Part shown: positions 63,298-64,000 of the stretch, one piece after another
Layout of the letters: each line of letters opens with the position of its first letter
Numbering within the stretch: position 1 is the stretch's first letter
Source of the DNA: Mesobacillus zeae
GTDB lineage: Bacteria; Bacillota; Bacilli; Bacillales; Cytobacillaceae
Assembly (NCBI RefSeq): GCF_003570705.1
Contig: NZ_QWVT01000008.1
Span: forward strand, 124,001-188,000
DNA: 64,000 nt
Direction: 5' to 3'
Notes under the pieces: model-generated
Databases searched by the model: none
What the model saw: only the letters and a program-made list of their open reading frames with translations
Told to the model about the DNA's origin: nothing
Made by a program: the position numbers and the translations under genes

Positions 63298-63382
63298 AAA
63301 TAGCTGCTGCCGGCACGAACTCATTCTATCTTTCCTACTAGATGCATAGGATTCAATAAAAAACACTAGGAGGAATAAACTG

Positions 63383-63988
63383 ATGACTTTAACCCGCCAG
63401 GATGCATGGACTCAGGATGAAGATTTGTTGCTTGCAGAAACGGTGCTGCGCCATATAAGGGATGGCGGCACTCAACTAAAGGCTTTTGAAGAGGTTGGAA
63501 AGCGACTGTCCAGGACAGCTGCAGCTTGCGGTTTCCGCTGGAACTCCTTTGTAAGGAAACAATTCCAATCAGGTATTGAATTAGCCAAGAAGCATAGAAA
63601 AGAATTAAAGAAAACAGACAAGAAACAGGAAAAATCCGAAACATCTCGGCAGGAAACTTCAATCAAGGAGGAAACAGCCGTAAGAGAACTCAGCCTGCAA
63701 GAAGTGAAATCCTATTTGGATGGGCTTTATGAGCGGGCAGAAAATATAGGCGGAGAGAAAAAAGCAATTGAGCAGTATGAATTCCGAATTAAGGACCTTG
63801 AACGCCAAATCTATTACTTGTCTGCTGAAAATGAAAAGCTTGAGAATGAATTAAATACAATTGAAAGAGACCACCGAGCAATGGTTGAAATTATGGAGCG
63901 GGCGATGAAAATGGTTGGCCAGAAGGATGAAGCGAAAGAAAGAGAATTACAGCTGCAGACGGCAGCCAGTAGCCCGAATGAAAAATAA
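63383..63988 (+). CDS. gerR: RsfA-family sporulation regulator YlbO (GerR)
   Basis: A 201-residue protein. The N-terminal Myb/SANT-like DNA-binding domain ([55 protein letters not shown], residues about 6-62) is followed by a charged linker and a coiled coil ([32 protein letters not shown]). B. subtilis GerR (YlbO) is a sigma-E-made regulator of mother-cell genes. AGGAGG before ATG. It ends 12 bp before the window edge. Confidence 0.92.
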   Translation: MTLTRQDAWTQDEDLLLAETVLRHIRDGGTQLKAFEEVGKRLSRTAAACGFRWNSFVRKQFQSGIELAKKHRKELKKTDKKQEKSETSRQETSIKEETAVRELSLQEVKSYLDGLYERAENIGGEKKAIEQYEFRIKDLERQIYYLSAENEKLENELNTIERDHRAMVEIMERAMKMVGQKDEAKERELQLQTAASSPNEK

Positions 63989-64000
63989 TCATCAAAAATC

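Overview
The window is chromosomal DNA from a low-to-moderate GC, aerobic, endospore-forming member of the Bacillaceae. Gene content and order follow the Bacillus subtilis block that runs from ykuJ to ylbO almost gene by gene. Spore-related genes (a YjcZ-type peptide, YlaJ, YtvI, YlbD, YlbJ, YlbO/GerR) and Gram-positive Shine-Dalgarno sequences support this. I see no rRNA, tRNA, CRISPR array or prophage. The only transposon trace is a 313-bp internally deleted IS3-type element.

Layout. 0-8 kb: a secreted protein, a glutaredoxin, ykuJ, darB, an MFS exporter, ccpC, the lysine/peptidoglycan precursor genes dapH-dapL, and the redox genes ykuU-ykuV. 8-13.5 kb: a bd-type quinol oxidase gene pair behind a Rex/Fnr-like operator, ktrC, and the RNase J1/RNA polymerase epsilon pair. 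13.5-17 kb: an HAD phosphatase, an intergenic repeat, peptide deformylase, a YjcZ peptide and the lipoprotein YkyA. 17-22 kb: the pyruvate dehydrogenase operon pdhABCD with a consensus promoter and a long leader. 22-30 kb: small conserved proteins, the SR1/SR1P dual-function RNA locus, speA, a nitronate monooxygenase-like flavoprotein, yktA, yktB, ykzI and suhB. 30-38.7 kb: ylaF, typA, ylaH, ylaI, a PPOX-family protein, a 700-bp region with candidate short ORFs, ylaJ, a PIN-PhoH protein, ylaL, ylaN and ftsW. 38.7-46.4 kb: the cytochrome caa3 block ctaA / ctaBCDEF, ctaG. 46.5-64 kb: a DUF420 protein, a YtvI-like protein, then the ylb cluster to rpmF, an enoyl-CoA hydratase and ylbO.

Functional links. 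The respiratory chain is well represented: pdh supplies acetyl-CoA and NADH, a bd-type oxidase and the caa3 oxidase are terminal oxidases, and ctaA/ctaB make heme A/O. Two established c-di-AMP targets (DarB, KtrC) lie 9 kb apart. RNA turnover is represented by RNase J1, RicF (which acts with RNase Y) and the SR1P peptide, known in B. subtilis to bind GapA and influence RNase J1.

Differences from the B. subtilis arrangement, as I recall it: flavodoxins ykuN/P, ykuST, adeC, ylaA-D, ylaM and pycA are not at their usual places. Extra genes are the MFS exporter, the bd oxidase pair, the flavoprotein, a thioesterase, a 485-aa anchored protein and an enoyl-CoA hydratase. No large undescribed system is apparent. 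The best unexplained material is in the intergenic regions: short ORFs at 33.7-34.1 kb, a 23-codon ORF upstream of rpoY, a structured segment upstream of rsmD, and the deleted IS element sitting in the loop of the coaD terminator.
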